Counted from the stretch's first letter, positions 54,192-64,000 are shown. The stretch: DNA of 64,000 bases from Massilia rhizosphaerae (GCF_016093545.1 NZ_JADKYX010000030.1:1-64000); one strand, 5' to 3'. Notes: generated by a model from the sequence alone, not told the origin. Made by a program: numbers and translations.

Positions 54192-54275
54192 CCAGAGGCA
54201 GCGTATCGTCTCAACGTAAGATTTTCGTTGTCATTAAGTTCAGCGAACTGTTCATTTTAAATTTTTGGAGGAAGC

Positions 54276-55214
54276 ATGTTTAAGAATACCCGTTTGTCCG
54301 CTACCGTAGCGGCTCTCCTGTTCTCGGTCACTGCGGCATCGGCACTGGTGTCCGCTCCGGCCTTCGCCGACGCTCCGGCCTCGGCAGCAGCGAGCGCACC
54401 GGCAGCGGCACCGGCAGCTGACGCAGCAGCACCGGCAGCCGACGCTGCCGCAGCGGCACCGGCACCGGCAGCAGCACCGGCAGCTGGCGGCGAAGCCAAG
54501 AAGGAAGAAGTCGAGAACCCGTTCGGCCCCTCGGCCGTGTGGAATGGCGGCGTCGTCTCGCGCATGACCCTGATCATCCTGTCGATCATGTCCATGGGCT
54601 CCTGGTACATCATGATCACCAAGCTGCTCGACCAGATGAAGATCTTCAAGCAGTCGAAGGAAACCAACCAGAAGTTCTGGAAAGCACCGTCGATCGCCGC
54701 TGGCTCGGCTCAACTGACCGATGGCTCGCCGTTCCGCTTCATCGCTGAAACCGGCACCAAGGCAACCCAGCACCACGACGGCGCCCTGCTCGAGCAGATC
54801 GACCTGTCGACCTGGGTGACCATGCAGATCCAGCGCGCCGTGGACAAAGTCCAGTCGCGTCTGCAAGATGGCCTGTCGTTCCTGGCAACCGTCGGTTCGA
54901 CCTCGCCGTTCATCGGTCTGTTCGGTACCGTCTGGGGTATCTACAACGCACTGACGAACATCGGTATGACCGGTAACGCGTCGATCGACAAGGTCGCAGG
55001 TCCGGTGGGTGAAGCACTGATCATGACCGCATTCGGTCTGTTCGTTGCAGTTCCGGCCGTTCTGGGCTACAACTGGCTGGTTCGCCGCAACAAGGCCGCA
55101 ATGGAAGACGTCCGCTCGTTCGGCGCTGACGTGCACTCGGTCCTGATCTCGGGCGCCATGCACACGTCGGAAGCTGCACGTGCCGCCGGCGCTACTGCTA
55201 AAAAGGTTGGCTAA
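54276..55214 (+). CDS. exbB: MotA/TolQ/ExbB proton channel protein
   Basis: ExbB forms the pentameric proton channel that powers TonB. The 312-residue protein is long: a signal peptide (to about FA at residue 29), an Ala/Pro-rich periplasmic extension (about 30-75), then three membrane helices, with SFLATVGSTSPFIGLFGTVWGIYNAL and GPVGEALIMTAFGLFVAVPAVLGYNWL as the conserved pair of TM2/TM3. Long N-terminal extensions are known in other ExbB proteins. GGAGGAAGC precedes the ATG. Confidence 0.94.
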   Translation: MFKNTRLSATVAALLFSVTAASALVSAPAFADAPASAAASAPAAAPAADAAAPAADAAAAAPAPAAAPAAGGEAKKEEVENPFGPSAVWNGGVVSRMTLIILSIMSMGSWYIMITKLLDQMKIFKQSKETNQKFWKAPSIAAGSAQLTDGSPFRFIAETGTKATQHHDGALLEQIDLSTWVTMQIQRAVDKVQSRLQDGLSFLATVGSTSPFIGLFGTVWGIYNALTNIGMTGNASIDKVAGPVGEALIMTAFGLFVAVPAVLGYNWLVRRNKAAMEDVRSFGADVHSVLISGAMHTSEAARAAGATAKKVG

Positions 55215-55217
55215 ACC

Positions 55218-55646
55218 ATGGCAATGAGTGTTGGCTCCGATAGCGGAGAAGAAGATGCAGTGATGTCAGAGATCAACACCACGCCCCTCGTGGACGTGAT
55301 GCTGGTTCTCCTGATCATCTTCCTGATCACCAGCCCGGTTGTCCTCCACCTGCAGAAGATTAACCTGCCGATCGAGACCAACCAGCCTGTCAAGACCACG
55401 CCGGAAGACGTGAACATCTCCGTCAACAAGGACGGAGAGATCTACTGGAACCAGAAGCACCTGGCGAACACCGACGAACTGTTCGATTTCCTGGCCAAGG
55501 AATCGGTGAAACTGCCGCAGCCGGAAGTGAAGATCCGTGGCGACCAGCAGACCCGCTACGAAGCGATCGGCAAAGTGCTCTACACGGCCCAGCGTGCCGG
55601 GATTCAGAAGGTCGGTTTCATCACCGAACCGCCTGATAAGGGCTGA
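55218..55646 (+). CDS. exbD: ExbD/TolR biopolymer transport protein, copy 1
   Basis: The 142-residue protein has the ExbD pattern: MSEINTTPLVDVMLVLLIIFLI with the essential membrane Asp in VDVMLV, then a periplasmic domain (LPQPEVKIRGDQQTRYEAIGKVL). It is four bases after exbB, so ExbB and ExbD1 are probably made together. A second in-frame Met follows two codons later. Confidence 0.94.
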   Translation: MAMSVGSDSGEEDAVMSEINTTPLVDVMLVLLIIFLITSPVVLHLQKINLPIETNQPVKTTPEDVNISVNKDGEIYWNQKHLANTDELFDFLAKESVKLPQPEVKIRGDQQTRYEAIGKVLYTAQRAGIQKVGFITEPPDKG

Positions 55647-55724
55647 TCCAACAGGACGCAACCCGCCAGCGTGATAGCTTTACACGGCTGTCACGCTGGT
55701 TCCCAAGATTTGAAAGGAAACACC

Positions 55725-56156
55725 ATGGGTATGAACGTTGGTTCGTCCGGTGCTAAATCAGCAGATCCGGAACCGATGATGGAAATGAACATGACGCCGC
55801 TGATCGACGTCATGCTGGTGCTGATCATCATGATGATCATTACCATTCCAAAACAAAACCATTCGGTTAACTTGAACATGCCGGTTGGCAACCCGCCGCC
55901 GCCGACCAAGGAACCGGTTGTGATCACGATCGACGTGGACTTCGACGGTACGATTCTCTGGGATAACGTCCCGGTTCCGGATCGCGCCACCCTCGAAGCA
56001 AAGCTGGCCAACGTGGCAGCCCAACCTGATCAGCCGGAAGTGCACCTGCGCCCGAACAAGCTGGTCGAGTACAAGGTTGTCGCCGGCGTGATGGCAGCGG
56101 CCCAGCGTCTTGGCGTGACCAAGATCGGTATGGTCGGTAACGAACAGTTCCAGTAA
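55725..56156 (+). CDS. exbD2: ExbD/TolR biopolymer transport protein, copy 2
   Basis: The 143-residue paralogue has MMEMNMTPLIDVMLVLIIMMII with the membrane Asp and a periplasmic domain with LRPNKLVEYKVVAGVMAAAQRLGV. I start at MGMNVGSSGAKSADPEP, preceded by AAAGGAAA. It diverges clearly from copy 1, so they are not a recent duplication. Tandem exbD genes are known next to tonB in xanthomonads; their division of labour here is unknown. Confidence 0.93.
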   Translation: MGMNVGSSGAKSADPEPMMEMNMTPLIDVMLVLIIMMIITIPKQNHSVNLNMPVGNPPPPTKEPVVITIDVDFDGTILWDNVPVPDRATLEAKLANVAAQPDQPEVHLRPNKLVEYKVVAGVMAAAQRLGVTKIGMVGNEQFQ

Positions 56157-56167
56157 ATCGCTTTGGC

Positions 56168-56200
56168 TATAATGAACACGGCAGGGTTTCCCTGCCGTGT
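56168..56200 (+). promoter_or_regulatory. TATAAT followed by strong hairpin between exbD2 and TPR gene
   Basis: TATAAT (56168-56173) is followed immediately by a perfect 11-bp stem, ACACGGCAGGG/CCCTGCCGTGT (56176-56200), ending in CTATTTTG. It may terminate or attenuate read-through from exbD2 while a promoter here would restart transcription for the TPR gene. The -35 is weak. Confidence 0.5.
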
Positions 56201-56226
56201 CTATTTTGAATGAAAGAATTTCGCTA

Positions 56227-57459
56227 ATGTCCAAATTCCGCCTCGCACACCTCGGCCTCGTTCTGGCCGCACTCGGATTCACCGCCGCCGCTCCGGTCGT
56301 TGGCCTGGCTCCCGCCTATGCGGCTGAGACCGTTCGCCCGGAAATCGGCAAGCCTCTGGTGGAAGCCCAGCATCTGATGAAGTCGGGCAAGAACAAGGAA
56401 GCGCTTGCCAAGCTGCGCGAACTCGACAAAATCAGCGGCAAGTCGGCGAACGAAAGCTACCTGATCGAACGCACCCGCGCCGGCGCCGCGACGGGCGCCG
56501 GCGATTACGATACGGCCGCCAAGTCCTTCGAATACCTGATCAGTTCTGGCAAGCTGCCGGCCAGCGAAAAAGCCCAGGTGTCGGAAGGCCTGATCAGCAT
56601 CTACATGCATGCCGGCGACCTCAACAAGGCCAATGCCGCGATCGAACGCCAGCTCAAGGAACATGACGATCCCAAGCTGCGCGCCTACCTCATGCAGAAC
56701 TATTACAAACAGGGCAACATCAAGGCCCTGGAAAATGAACTGCATGCTGCCGAGAAGAATGGCCGCCTGAGCGAAGACCAGTTGGGCATGCTGGCCAACA
56801 TCCAGCTCAAGAAGAACGACAAGGCCGGCTACGTCAACACCATCGAGAAACTGGCCGCCAACTATCCGAAAGCCCAGTACTGGAACGACCTGCTGAACCG
56901 CGTGCAGGGCAAACCGGGCTTCTCGGGCCGCCTGGCCGTGGACGTCTACCGTCTGAAGCTGGCCAACAACCTGATGAAGAAGCCGAGCGAGTTCATGGAA
57001 ATGGCCCAGCTCGTGCTGCAGGCCGGCGCCCCGGCTGAAGCCCTCAAGGTCATCGACAAAGGCTACAAGGCAGGCGCACTGGGCACCGGTCCGGACGCCG
57101 CGCGTCACCAGCGTCTGAAGGATCTGGCCGAGAAGAACCTGGCCGAGCAGAACAAGACCCTGGCCGCGACCGAAGCCCAGTTGCGCAAGGACGGCGACAA
57201 CGACGGCCTCGCCGATCTGGGTTACGCACTGGTGCAGTCGGGCCAGGCCGACAAGGGTCTCAAGATGATGCAAGCGGCCTCCAAGGCCGGTGACCTGAAG
57301 CATCCGGAAGACGTCAAGCTGCACCTGGGCGAAGCCTATGCCGTCGCCGGCAAGAAGCAGCAAGCCATCAATACCTTCAAGTCCGTCGGCGGTGACGACG
57401 GCGCGGCCGACCTGGCCCGCTACTTCATCATGGCGATCAACAAGCCGATCTCCGGCTAA
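56227..57459 (+). CDS. Exported TPR-repeat protein linked to the TonB genes
   Basis: The 410-residue protein has a signal peptide (about 1-32, ending AYA) and is otherwise alpha-helical with tetratricopeptide-like repeats: PLVEAQHLMKSGKNKEALAKL, YDTAAKSFEYLISSGKLP, QNYYKQGNIKALENEL, DLGYALVQSGQADKGLKMM, AYAVAGKKQQAINTFKSV. No enzyme motif. Its place right behind exbD2 suggests a periplasmic partner of the TonB complex, but this is inferred. I start at MSKFRLAHLGL; a Met ten codons upstream would disrupt the signal peptide. Confidence 0.85.
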   Translation: MSKFRLAHLGLVLAALGFTAAAPVVGLAPAYAAETVRPEIGKPLVEAQHLMKSGKNKEALAKLRELDKISGKSANESYLIERTRAGAATGAGDYDTAAKSFEYLISSGKLPASEKAQVSEGLISIYMHAGDLNKANAAIERQLKEHDDPKLRAYLMQNYYKQGNIKALENELHAAEKNGRLSEDQLGMLANIQLKKNDKAGYVNTIEKLAANYPKAQYWNDLLNRVQGKPGFSGRLAVDVYRLKLANNLMKKPSEFMEMAQLVLQAGAPAEALKVIDKGYKAGALGTGPDAARHQRLKDLAEKNLAEQNKTLAATEAQLRKDGDNDGLADLGYALVQSGQADKGLKMMQAASKAGDLKHPEDVKLHLGEAYAVAGKKQQAINTFKSVGGDDGAADLARYFIMAINKPISG

Positions 57460-57505
57460 GTTCCCCTGCTTTACGCCTGACGGCCGCCCGCGGCGGCCGC
57501 ACGAA

Positions 57506-57537
57506 GCGCAGCCCGCTATTGCCGGCTGCGCTTTTTT
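57506..57537 (+). terminator. Terminator after the TPR gene
   Basis: GCGCAGCC and GGCTGCGC pair around a ten-base loop and are followed by TTTTTTG, 46 bases past the TPR stop. Confidence 0.9.
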
Positions 57538-57577
57538 GTAGGCCAAGTCATTGCGCTGTGCAACATGTCCTTTGCCG

Positions 57578-57583
57578 TATAAT
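57578..57583 (+). promoter_or_regulatory. Putative -10 of ribF
   Basis: TATAAT lies 33 bases before the ribF ATG and just after the terminator at 57,506-57,537. The -35 region is weak, so the call rests on the perfect -10 and position. Confidence 0.45.
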
Positions 57584-57615
57584 CTGGTATTTCGCCTAGA
57601 AGCACGAACCATCCA

Positions 57616-58587
57616 ATGAAGGTATTTCGCGGACTTCCCAACGACAGGGCACGCGCGCCTTGCGCTCTCACGATCGGCAACTTCGACGGTGTCCACCGCG
57701 GACACCAGGCGCTGCTGGCACACGTGACCGCGAGCGCCCGCCGGCTCGGACTGGAAGCCGCCGTGATGACCTTCGAGCCCCATCCGCGTGAATATTTCGC
57801 GGCGCGCAGCGGCGATATGTCGAAAGCCCCCGCGCGCATCGCCAACCTGCGCGACAAGCTCGAATCGCTGGAGCAAGCCGGCGTCGACCGCGTCATCGTC
57901 GAGCACTTCAACGAGCATTTCGCGTCGATGTCGCCGGCCGAGTTCACGGCGCGCGTGCTCGTCGAGGGCCTGCACGTGAAATGGCTGATGGTCGGCGACG
58001 ACTTTTGCTACGGCGCCCGCCGCGCCGGCAATGTCGCGCTGCTCGCCGAGGCCGGCAAGCGCCACGGCTTCGAAGTGCACAGCTTGCCCGCCGTGCTGCA
58101 CGACGCCACCCGGATCTCGTCCTCGGCCGTGCGCGCCGCGCTCGCCGCCGGCGACTTCGACACCACGCGCGCCCTGCTCGGCCACCCATATTCGATGTCC
58201 GGCCACGTCATCCACGGCCAGAAGCTGGGCCGCACGCTGGGCTTTCCGACCTTGAACCTGCGCGTCGCGCACCGCCCCGCGCTGGCCGGCATCTTCGTCG
58301 TGCAGGTGCACGGCCTGGCCGAGGGGCCGCTGCCGGCCGTGGCCAGCCTGGGGGTGCGCCCCACCGTCGAGGACGCGGGCCGGATGCTGCTGGAGGTCCA
58401 CGTCTTCGACTGGGACCAGCCGTGCTACGGCAAGCTCGTGCGCGTGGAATTCCTCACCAAGCTGCGCGACGAGGAAAAATACATCGACCTGCCGACGCTC
58501 ACCGCAGCCATCGCACGCGATGCCCAGCAGGCGCGCGCCTGGTTCGCCCGGCGCGCCGGCGCGCTCACGGCCACCGACCGAATTTGA
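57616..58587 (+). CDS. ribF: Bifunctional riboflavin kinase/FAD synthetase
   Basis: RibF phosphorylates riboflavin to FMN and adenylates FMN to FAD. The 323-residue protein has the FAD synthetase domain first (LTIGNFDGVHRGHQALL near residue 20, TFEPHPREYF, VGDDFCYGARRAGN) and the riboflavin kinase domain after about 185 (SGHVIHGQKLGRTLGFPT, PAVASLGVRPT). It opens a plus-strand housekeeping run to dut, an order common in proteobacteria. Confidence 0.96.
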   Translation: MKVFRGLPNDRARAPCALTIGNFDGVHRGHQALLAHVTASARRLGLEAAVMTFEPHPREYFAARSGDMSKAPARIANLRDKLESLEQAGVDRVIVEHFNEHFASMSPAEFTARVLVEGLHVKWLMVGDDFCYGARRAGNVALLAEAGKRHGFEVHSLPAVLHDATRISSSAVRAALAAGDFDTTRALLGHPYSMSGHVIHGQKLGRTLGFPTLNLRVAHRPALAGIFVVQVHGLAEGPLPAVASLGVRPTVEDAGRMLLEVHVFDWDQPCYGKLVRVEFLTKLRDEEKYIDLPTLTAAIARDAQQARAWFARRAGALTATDRI

Positions 58588-58670
58588 CCAGGTCTCCCGC
58601 GGCCTCGCCTCCGGCAACGACCGCGCCGTCCCGTCATCACGAACAACAGCAGTCCACTTAAGAAACCACC

Positions 58671-61559
58671 ATGTCCGATACCAAGCAGGGCCAGAAAGGC
58701 CAACAAGGCAACAAGAAGCCGGAAAGCAAATACCCGGTCAACATGACCGATACCCCCTTCCCGATGCGCGGCGACCTCGCCAAGCGCGAGCCGGGCTGGG
58801 TCAAGCAATGGCAGGACAAGAAGATCTACCAGCGCATCCGCAAGGCGGCCGCCGGCCGTCCGAAATTCGTGCTGCACGACGGTCCGCCGTACGCGAACGG
58901 CGACATCCACCTGGGCCACTCCGTCAACAAGATCCTCAAGGACATGGTCGTCAAATCGCGCACCATGGCCGGCTACGACGCCCCCTATGTGCCGGGCTGG
59001 GACTGCCACGGCATGCCGATCGAGATCCAGATCGAAAAACAATTCGGCAAGAACCTGCCGACGGCGGAGGTGCTGCAAAAGGCGCGCGCCTACGCGCTGG
59101 AGCAGGTCGACCGCCAGCGCGCCGGCTTCATCCGCCTGGGCGTGCTGGGCGAGTGGGACAACCCGTACCTGACGATGAACTTCAGTAACGAGGCCGACGA
59201 GCTGCGCGCCCTCGGCACGATGCTGGAGAAGGGCTATGTCTATCGCGGCCTGAAACCCGTGAACTGGTGCTTCGACTGCGGCTCGGCGCTGGCCGAGGCG
59301 GAAGTGGAATACCAGGACAAGCGCGACCCGGCGATCGACGTCGGCTTCCCGTTTGCCGAGCCCGAAAAAGTCGCGCAGGCGTTCGGCCTCGATGCCCTGC
59401 CCGCCGGCGCCGGCTTCATCGTGATCTGGACGACGACCCCGTGGACGATCCCGTCGAACCAGGCGCTGAACATGCACCCCGAGGTGACGTATGCGCTCGT
59501 GAAGACCGACCGCAACGGTAGCCCGGTGCTGCTGATCGTTGCGAAGGACCTGGCCGAGAGCGTCCTGCAGCGCTACAAGCTCGAAGGCGGCATCGTCGCG
59601 ACGACGACCGGCGACAAGCTGGCCGGCATCCGCTTCAAGCACCCGCTGCACGCGGCCGATCCGTTCTTCGACCGCACGTCGCCCGTCTACCTGGCCGACT
59701 ACGTGACCACCGACAGCGGCACGGGCGTCGTGCACTCGGCGCCGGCCTACGGCCTGGAAGACTTCCAGTCGTGCAAGGCGCACGGCATGAAGGACGACGA
59801 GATCCTGAAGCCCGTGATGGGCGACGGCCGCTTCGCGAGCACGCTGCCGCTGTTCGGCGGCATGACGATCTGGGAAGCGTCCAAGCCGATCTGCAACGCC
59901 CTGTCCGAAGCGGGCGCCCTGTTCGAACTGAAGATGTTCGACCACAGCTATATGCACTGCTGGCGTCACAAGACCCCGATCGTCTACCGCGCGACGAGCC
60001 AGTGGTTCGCGGGCATGGACGTCAAGCCGAAGGACGGCTCCCCCACGCTGCGCGAATCGGCGCTGGCCGGTATCGCCGAGACGCAGTTCTTCCCCGACTG
60101 GGGCCAGGCGCGCCTGCAGGGCATGATCGCCAACCGTCCGGACTGGACCCTGTCGCGCCAGCGCCAGTGGGGCGTCCCGATGGCCTTCTTCCTGCACAAG
60201 GAGACGGGCGACCTGCACCCGCGCACGCCCGAACTGCTGGAGCAGGTGGCCAAGCTGATCGAAGAAGGCGGCATCGACGCCTGGCACAAGCTCGATCCGC
60301 GCGACCTGCTCGGCGATGAGGCCGCGATGTACGAAAAGAACCGCGACACGCTGGACGTGTGGTTCGACTCCGGCACGACGCACCAGACCGTGCTGCGCGG
60401 CTCGCACGCGGCGCAGTCGCACTTCCCGGCCGACCTGTACCTGGAAGGCTCGGACCAGCACCGCGGCTGGTTCCACTCGTCGCTGCTGACGTCGTCCATG
60501 CTGAACGGCCGCCCGCCGTACAAGGCGCTGCTGACGCACGGCTTCACCGTCGACGAGCATGGCCGCAAGATGTCGAAGTCGCTCGGCAACGTGCTGTCGC
60601 CGCAGAAGATCAGCGACACGCTGGGCGCCGACATCCTGCGCCTGTGGGTCGCGTCGACCGACTACACGGGCGAACTGGCGCTGTCCGAGGAGATCCTGAA
60701 GCGCGTGACGGAGGCATATCGCCGCATCCGCAACACGCTGCGCTTCCTGCTCGCGAACACGTCGGACTTCGATCCGGCCAAGAACGCCGTGCCGGTGGCC
60801 GAGATGCTCGAGATCGACCGCTACGCGCTGGCCGAGACGGCGCGCCTGCAGGCCGACGTGGCGGCGCACTTCGAGCGCTACGAATTCCACCCGGTCGTCG
60901 CGCGCCTGCAGAACTTCTGCTCGGAAGACCTGGGCGGCTTCTACCTCGACATCCTCAAGGACCGCCTGTACACGACGGGCGTGAACTCGCACGCGCGCCG
61001 CTCGGCGCAGACGGCGCTGTGGCACATCGCGCACGCCCTGTTGCGCATCATGGCGCCGATCCTGTCGTTCACGGCCGAGGAAGCGTGGGCCGTGTTCGCG
61101 GGCGCGCAAGCCTACCGGGACAGCGACGAGACGATCTTCACGCAGACGCTGTGGACCTTCCCGGCCATCGAGGACGCCGCCGCCCTGCTGGACAAGTACG
61201 CGTTGCTGCGCGCCGTGCGCGCCGACGTCACCAAGCAGCTGGAAGAAGTGCGCGCGTCCGGCGCGATCGGCTCGTCGCTGCAGGCGGAGCTGGCGCTCAA
61301 GGCCGCGGGCGACAAGTACGCGGCGCTCGCCAGCCTGGGCGACGACCTGAAGTTCGTGTTCATCACGTCGCAGGCCGCCGTCGACCAGGTTGCCGATGCG
61401 GCGGCGGAAACGGTCGCCGTGACCCCGTCCGACGCCGCCAAGTGCGAACGCTGCTGGCACTACCGCCGCGACGTGGGCCACGACCCCGCGCATCCGGGCC
61501 TGTGCGGACGCTGCACGAGCAACCTGTTCGGCGACGGGGAGCAGCGCCGCTTCGCCTGA
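58671..61559 (+). CDS. ileS: Isoleucyl-tRNA synthetase
   Basis: The 962-residue class I synthetase has the HIGH-type motif as [20 protein letters not shown] near residue 65, the CP1 editing domain ([20 protein letters not shown] near 250), KMSKS as [10 protein letters not shown] near 630, and a C-terminal zinc site [10 protein letters not shown]...CGRC. This is the bacterial type sensitive to mupirocin-like inhibitors by family. Its first 20 residues are hydrophilic with QGQKGQQG repeats. It lies between ribF and lspA. Confidence 0.97.
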   Translation: MSDTKQGQKGQQGNKKPESKYPVNMTDTPFPMRGDLAKREPGWVKQWQDKKIYQRIRKAAAGRPKFVLHDGPPYANGDIHLGHSVNKILKDMVVKSRTMAGYDAPYVPGWDCHGMPIEIQIEKQFGKNLPTAEVLQKARAYALEQVDRQRAGFIRLGVLGEWDNPYLTMNFSNEADELRALGTMLEKGYVYRGLKPVNWCFDCGSALAEAEVEYQDKRDPAIDVGFPFAEPEKVAQAFGLDALPAGAGFIVIWTTTPWTIPSNQALNMHPEVTYALVKTDRNGSPVLLIVAKDLAESVLQRYKLEGGIVATTTGDKLAGIRFKHPLHAADPFFDRTSPVYLADYVTTDSGTGVVHSAPAYGLEDFQSCKAHGMKDDEILKPVMGDGRFASTLPLFGGMTIWEASKPICNALSEAGALFELKMFDHSYMHCWRHKTPIVYRATSQWFAGMDVKPKDGSPTLRESALAGIAETQFFPDWGQARLQGMIANRPDWTLSRQRQWGVPMAFFLHKETGDLHPRTPELLEQVAKLIEEGGIDAWHKLDPRDLLGDEAAMYEKNRDTLDVWFDSGTTHQTVLRGSHAAQSHFPADLYLEGSDQHRGWFHSSLLTSSMLNGRPPYKALLTHGFTVDEHGRKMSKSLGNVLSPQKISDTLGADILRLWVASTDYTGELALSEEILKRVTEAYRRIRNTLRFLLANTSDFDPAKNAVPVAEMLEIDRYALAETARLQADVAAHFERYEFHPVVARLQNFCSEDLGGFYLDILKDRLYTTGVNSHARRSAQTALWHIAHALLRIMAPILSFTAEEAWAVFAGAQAYRDSDETIFTQTLWTFPAIEDAAALLDKYALLRAVRADVTKQLEEVRASGAIGSSLQAELALKAAGDKYAALASLGDDLKFVFITSQAAVDQVADAAAETVAVTPSDAAKCERCWHYRRDVGHDPAHPGLCGRCTSNLFGDGEQRRFA

Positions 61560-61612
61560 CGCACCGGCGCCCCGGGCCACGCGCCCGGGGTTCTCAATTC
61601 ACGACCATCGAC

Positions 61613-62134
61613 ATGGCCACCAAAAAAAAACCAACATTCTCCGCCGTTTCGTCGCGCTCGAGCGGCAGCCTCGCTCCCTGGCTCGGCATCGCCTTCATCG
61701 TCATCCTGCTCGACCAGATCAGCAAGATCACCATCACGCGCACCTTCATGCACGGCGAGGAAAAGCCGATCACGAGCTTCTTCAACCTGGTGCTCGCGTA
61801 TAACCCGGGCGCGGCGTTCAGCTTCCTGTCGAACCAGGGCGGCTGGCAGCGCTACCTGTTCGCCGGCATCGCCATCGCGGCCGTCTGCTTCATCATCTAC
61901 CTGCTGCGCAAGCACGCGGGCCAACGCATGTTCTGCTGGGCGCTCGCGCTGATCATGGGCGGCGCCCTCGGCAACCTGATCGACCGCGTCGCCTACGGCC
62001 ACGTGATCGACTTCCTCGATTTCTACTGGCGCGGCCTGGGCCACTTCCCGGCCTTCAATGTCGCCGACACCGGCATCACGATCGGCGCCTTCCTGTTCAT
62101 CGTCGACGAACTGCGCCGCGTGAACAAGCACTGA
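61613..62134 (+). CDS. lspA: Lipoprotein signal peptidase (signal peptidase II)
   Basis: LspA cuts prolipoprotein signal peptides before the lipidated Cys. The 173-residue protein has four membrane segments and both catalytic Asp motifs: [20 protein letters not shown] and [20 protein letters not shown] near residue 35 is the conserved N-terminal block. A Ser/Lys-rich start of about 20 residues precedes the first membrane helix. Confidence 0.96.
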   Translation: MATKKKPTFSAVSSRSSGSLAPWLGIAFIVILLDQISKITITRTFMHGEEKPITSFFNLVLAYNPGAAFSFLSNQGGWQRYLFAGIAIAAVCFIIYLLRKHAGQRMFCWALALIMGGALGNLIDRVAYGHVIDFLDFYWRGLGHFPAFNVADTGITIGAFLFIVDELRRVNKH

Positions 62135-62166
62135 GCAACACCGAACATCGCATCGCGGAGGATTTC

Positions 62167-63393
62167 ATGAGCATGGACCTCAAGGGCAAGAAAATCGTCC
62201 TCGGCCTGTCCGGCGGCGTGGCCTGCTACAAGGCCGCGGAACTGTGCCGCGCCCTCGCCAGGCAGGGCGCGCACGTGCAGGTCGTGATGACCGAGGCGGC
62301 CACCCATTTCATCGGGACGGTCACCATGCAGGCCCTGTCCGGCCGCGGCGTCTTCACGGACCAGTGGGACGGCCGCATCCCCAACAACATGGCGCACATC
62401 GACCTCACGCGCGACGCCGACGCCATCCTCGTCGCGCCCTGCTCGGCCGACTTCCTGTTCAAGCTCGCGCACGGCGCCACCGACGACCTGCTGTCGACCC
62501 TGTGCCTCGCGCGGCCGCACCGCGTGCCGCTGCTCGTGGCGCCGGCGATGAACGTCGAGATGTGGGAAAAGCCGGCCACGCAGCGCAACGTCGCGCAGCT
62601 GCGCGAGGACGGCGTCCGCATCCTCGGTCCGGCCGCCGGCTCGCAGGCGTGCGGCGAAACAGGCATGGGCCGCATGCTGGAGCCGGACGAACTGCTCGAC
62701 GAACTCGTCGCCTCGTTCCAGCCCAAGCTCCTGGCCGGCAAGCGCGTGCTGATCACGGCCGGGCCGACCTACGAAGCGATCGACCCGGTGCGCGGCATCA
62801 CCAACCTGTCGTCGGGCAAGATGGGCTATGCGATCGCGCGCGCGGCGCGCGAAGCGGGCGCCGACGTCACGCTCGTCTCCGGCCCCACCGCGCTGCCCAC
62901 GCCGCACGGCGTGCGCCGCATCGACGTGCAGAGCGCGCGCCAGATGCTGGATGCCGTCATGCAGGCCGTCTCCGGCCAGCACATCTTCGTGGGCGTGGCC
63001 GCCGTCGCCGACTGGCGCGTGGACAATGCCAGCGCCCAGAAGATCAAGAAGGACGGCAGCGGCGACGCGCCGCAGCTGCACTTCGCGCAGAACCCGGACA
63101 TCCTCGCGAGCGTGGCCGCGACCACCTCGCTGAACGGCTGGCCGTATTGCGTCGGCTTCGCGGCCGAATCCGAGAACCTGATCGAATACGGCGCGGTCAA
63201 GCGCGAGAAAAAAGGCATTCCTCTGCTCGTCGGCAATATCGGTCCGCAGACGTTCGGGCAGGATGAGAATGCGATCGTGCTGTTCGACGAAAACGGCCAC
63301 ACGGTGCTCCCGCGCGCAAGCAAGCTGGAACTGGCGCGCCAGCTCGTTTCCGAAATCGCCAAGCGCCTGGAACAACGTTCGCTGCTGGCCTGA
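62167..63393 (+). CDS. coaBC: Bifunctional phosphopantothenoylcysteine decarboxylase/phosphopantothenate-cysteine ligase
   Basis: CoaBC joins cysteine to phosphopantothenate and decarboxylates it on the way to coenzyme A. The 408-residue protein has the FMN-binding CoaC half first ([27 protein letters not shown], the catalytic Cys in [12 protein letters not shown] near residue 163), then CoaB ([19 protein letters not shown] near 196, [14 protein letters not shown] near 345). GGAGGA lies just before the ATG. Confidence 0.97.
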   Translation: MSMDLKGKKIVLGLSGGVACYKAAELCRALARQGAHVQVVMTEAATHFIGTVTMQALSGRGVFTDQWDGRIPNNMAHIDLTRDADAILVAPCSADFLFKLAHGATDDLLSTLCLARPHRVPLLVAPAMNVEMWEKPATQRNVAQLREDGVRILGPAAGSQACGETGMGRMLEPDELLDELVASFQPKLLAGKRVLITAGPTYEAIDPVRGITNLSSGKMGYAIARAAREAGADVTLVSGPTALPTPHGVRRIDVQSARQMLDAVMQAVSGQHIFVGVAAVADWRVDNASAQKIKKDGSGDAPQLHFAQNPDILASVAATTSLNGWPYCVGFAAESENLIEYGAVKREKKGIPLLVGNIGPQTFGQDENAIVLFDENGHTVLPRASKLELARQLVSEIAKRLEQRSLLA

Positions 63394-63427
63394 ACCACCC
63401 TGCATGACACGACCCACCGAAGCATCC

Positions 63428-63877
63428 ATGAAAAACATCGACCTGAAAATCCTCGACCCGCGCATGAAGGACTTCCTGCCGGCCTACGCCACCGCCGGCA
63501 GCGCGGGCCTCGACCTGCGCGCGTGCATCGAGGCGCCCATGACCATCGAACCCGGCCAGACCGTGCTGGTGCCGACCGGCCTCGCCATCCACATCGGCGA
63601 TCCGGGCTATGCGGCGATGATCCTGCCCCGCAGCGGACTCGGCCATAAGAGCGGCATCGTTCTGGGTAATCTGGTAGGCTTGATCGACTCCGATTACCAG
63701 GGCCAGCTGATGGTCTCGACCTGGAATCGCGGCCAGGCCACGTTCACGTTGCAGCCGATGGACCGCCTGGCGCAGCTGATCGTGGTGCCTGTCCTGCAGG
63801 TGGGCTTCAACGTCGTGGAGGATTTCGCAACGAGCGACCGGGGCGCCGGAGGATTCGGCTCCACCGGCAAACATTAA
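63428..63877 (+). CDS. dut: dUTP diphosphatase
   Basis: Dut hydrolyses dUTP to dUMP, keeping uracil out of DNA and supplying thymidylate synthesis. The 149-residue trimeric-type protein shows all five motifs: [31 protein letters not shown], a central substrate loop, and [11 protein letters not shown] at the C-terminus. I start at [13 protein letters not shown] (63428), the family start. It follows coaBC directly, as in many proteobacteria. Confidence 0.96.
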   Translation: MKNIDLKILDPRMKDFLPAYATAGSAGLDLRACIEAPMTIEPGQTVLVPTGLAIHIGDPGYAAMILPRSGLGHKSGIVLGNLVGLIDSDYQGQLMVSTWNRGQATFTLQPMDRLAQLIVVPVLQVGFNVVEDFATSDRGAGGFGSTGKH

Positions 63878-63889
63878 TAAGAGGAGCAC

Positions 63890-64000
63890 ATGACCGGACA
63901 TCTTCGTCAGCGCCCCGCGGGCATTCAGACTGCCGCGCTGGGCATCGCCGCAGCCCTGCTGCTATCGGCCTGCGCCACGCACGCACCGCGCGCCCCGGGC
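63890..64000 (+). CDS. Putative lipoprotein, N-terminal fragment
   Basis: ATG at 63890, preceded by GAGGAG, opens a frame that runs off the window. The 37 visible residues are a lipoprotein signal peptide: MTGHLRQRPAGIQTAALGIA followed by ALLLSACATHAP, with the lipobox LSAC. The mature part cannot be identified. Confidence 0.75.
   Translation, partial: MTGHLRQRPAGIQTAALGIAAALLLSACATHAPRAPG

Noticed and set aside
58425-61580. Minus-strand frame of over 1,000 codons opposite ileS
   Set aside because: Shadow of ileS, whose HIGH, KMSKS and zinc motifs are all in the plus-strand frame.

Overview
The window reads as chromosomal DNA of a GC-rich betaproteobacterium, most likely an Oxalobacteraceae member close to Massilia. 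This rests on gene content and order (rluC/rne divergent pair, yeaG-yeaH-ycgB, ribF-ileS-lspA-coaBC-dut, tonB-exbB-exbD-exbD) and on dispersed GTAGGGTGG repeats. It is inference from recognisable proteins, not a database result. I saw no rRNA, tRNA, CRISPR array or prophage.

Positions 1-4,500: the tail of a mannose-1-phosphate guanylyltransferase/mannose-6-phosphate isomerase faces flhB-flhA (minus strand), followed by a small secreted Gly/Ala-rich protein gene. Positions 4,494-24,906: one long minus-strand exopolysaccharide or O-antigen locus. It is read from a promoter near 25,050 through wza, wzz, two DegT-type aminotransferases, WbqC, a GNAT acetyltransferase, wzx, three glycosyltransferases, an HAD phosphatase with an unusual polytopic membrane protein, wzy, a YjbH-PAP2 fusion and rfbBDAC (dTDP-L-rhamnose). 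The middle part (about 11,000-21,200) is visibly AT-richer than the flanks, as expected for an exchanged sugar cassette. No priming transferase and no Wzc/Wzb are present here. Upstream lies a decayed fumarylacetoacetate-hydrolase-family gene, then pldA.

Positions 27,300-43,800: RNA and housekeeping genes (rsuA-type, sppA, a Rieske protein, gph-like HAD, rluC, rne), then a VOC protein, chrA, moaA and a MobA-MoeA fusion. A RAYT transposase follows, flanked by inverted REP hairpins, and then rmuC and a truncated haemoglobin. Positions 43,800-53,000: an FtsX-type permease, an adenosine/adenine deaminase and the prkA(yeaG)-yeaH-spoVR stress operon with a long structured leader. Positions 53,500-64,000: a TonB-ExbB-ExbD-ExbD energy transducer followed by a periplasmic TPR protein, then ribF, ileS, lspA, coaBC, dut and the start of a lipoprotein gene.

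The most interesting unexplained signal is a pair of related RNA elements, one in the rne leader (32,384-32,485) and one in the prkA leader (47,906-48,005). They share conserved blocks in the same order, while three helices are kept with different sequences. Other items worth a second look are the YjbH-PAP2 fusion, the HAD plus UbiA-like pair in the polysaccharide locus, the REP-flanked RAYT and the MobA-MoeA fusion.
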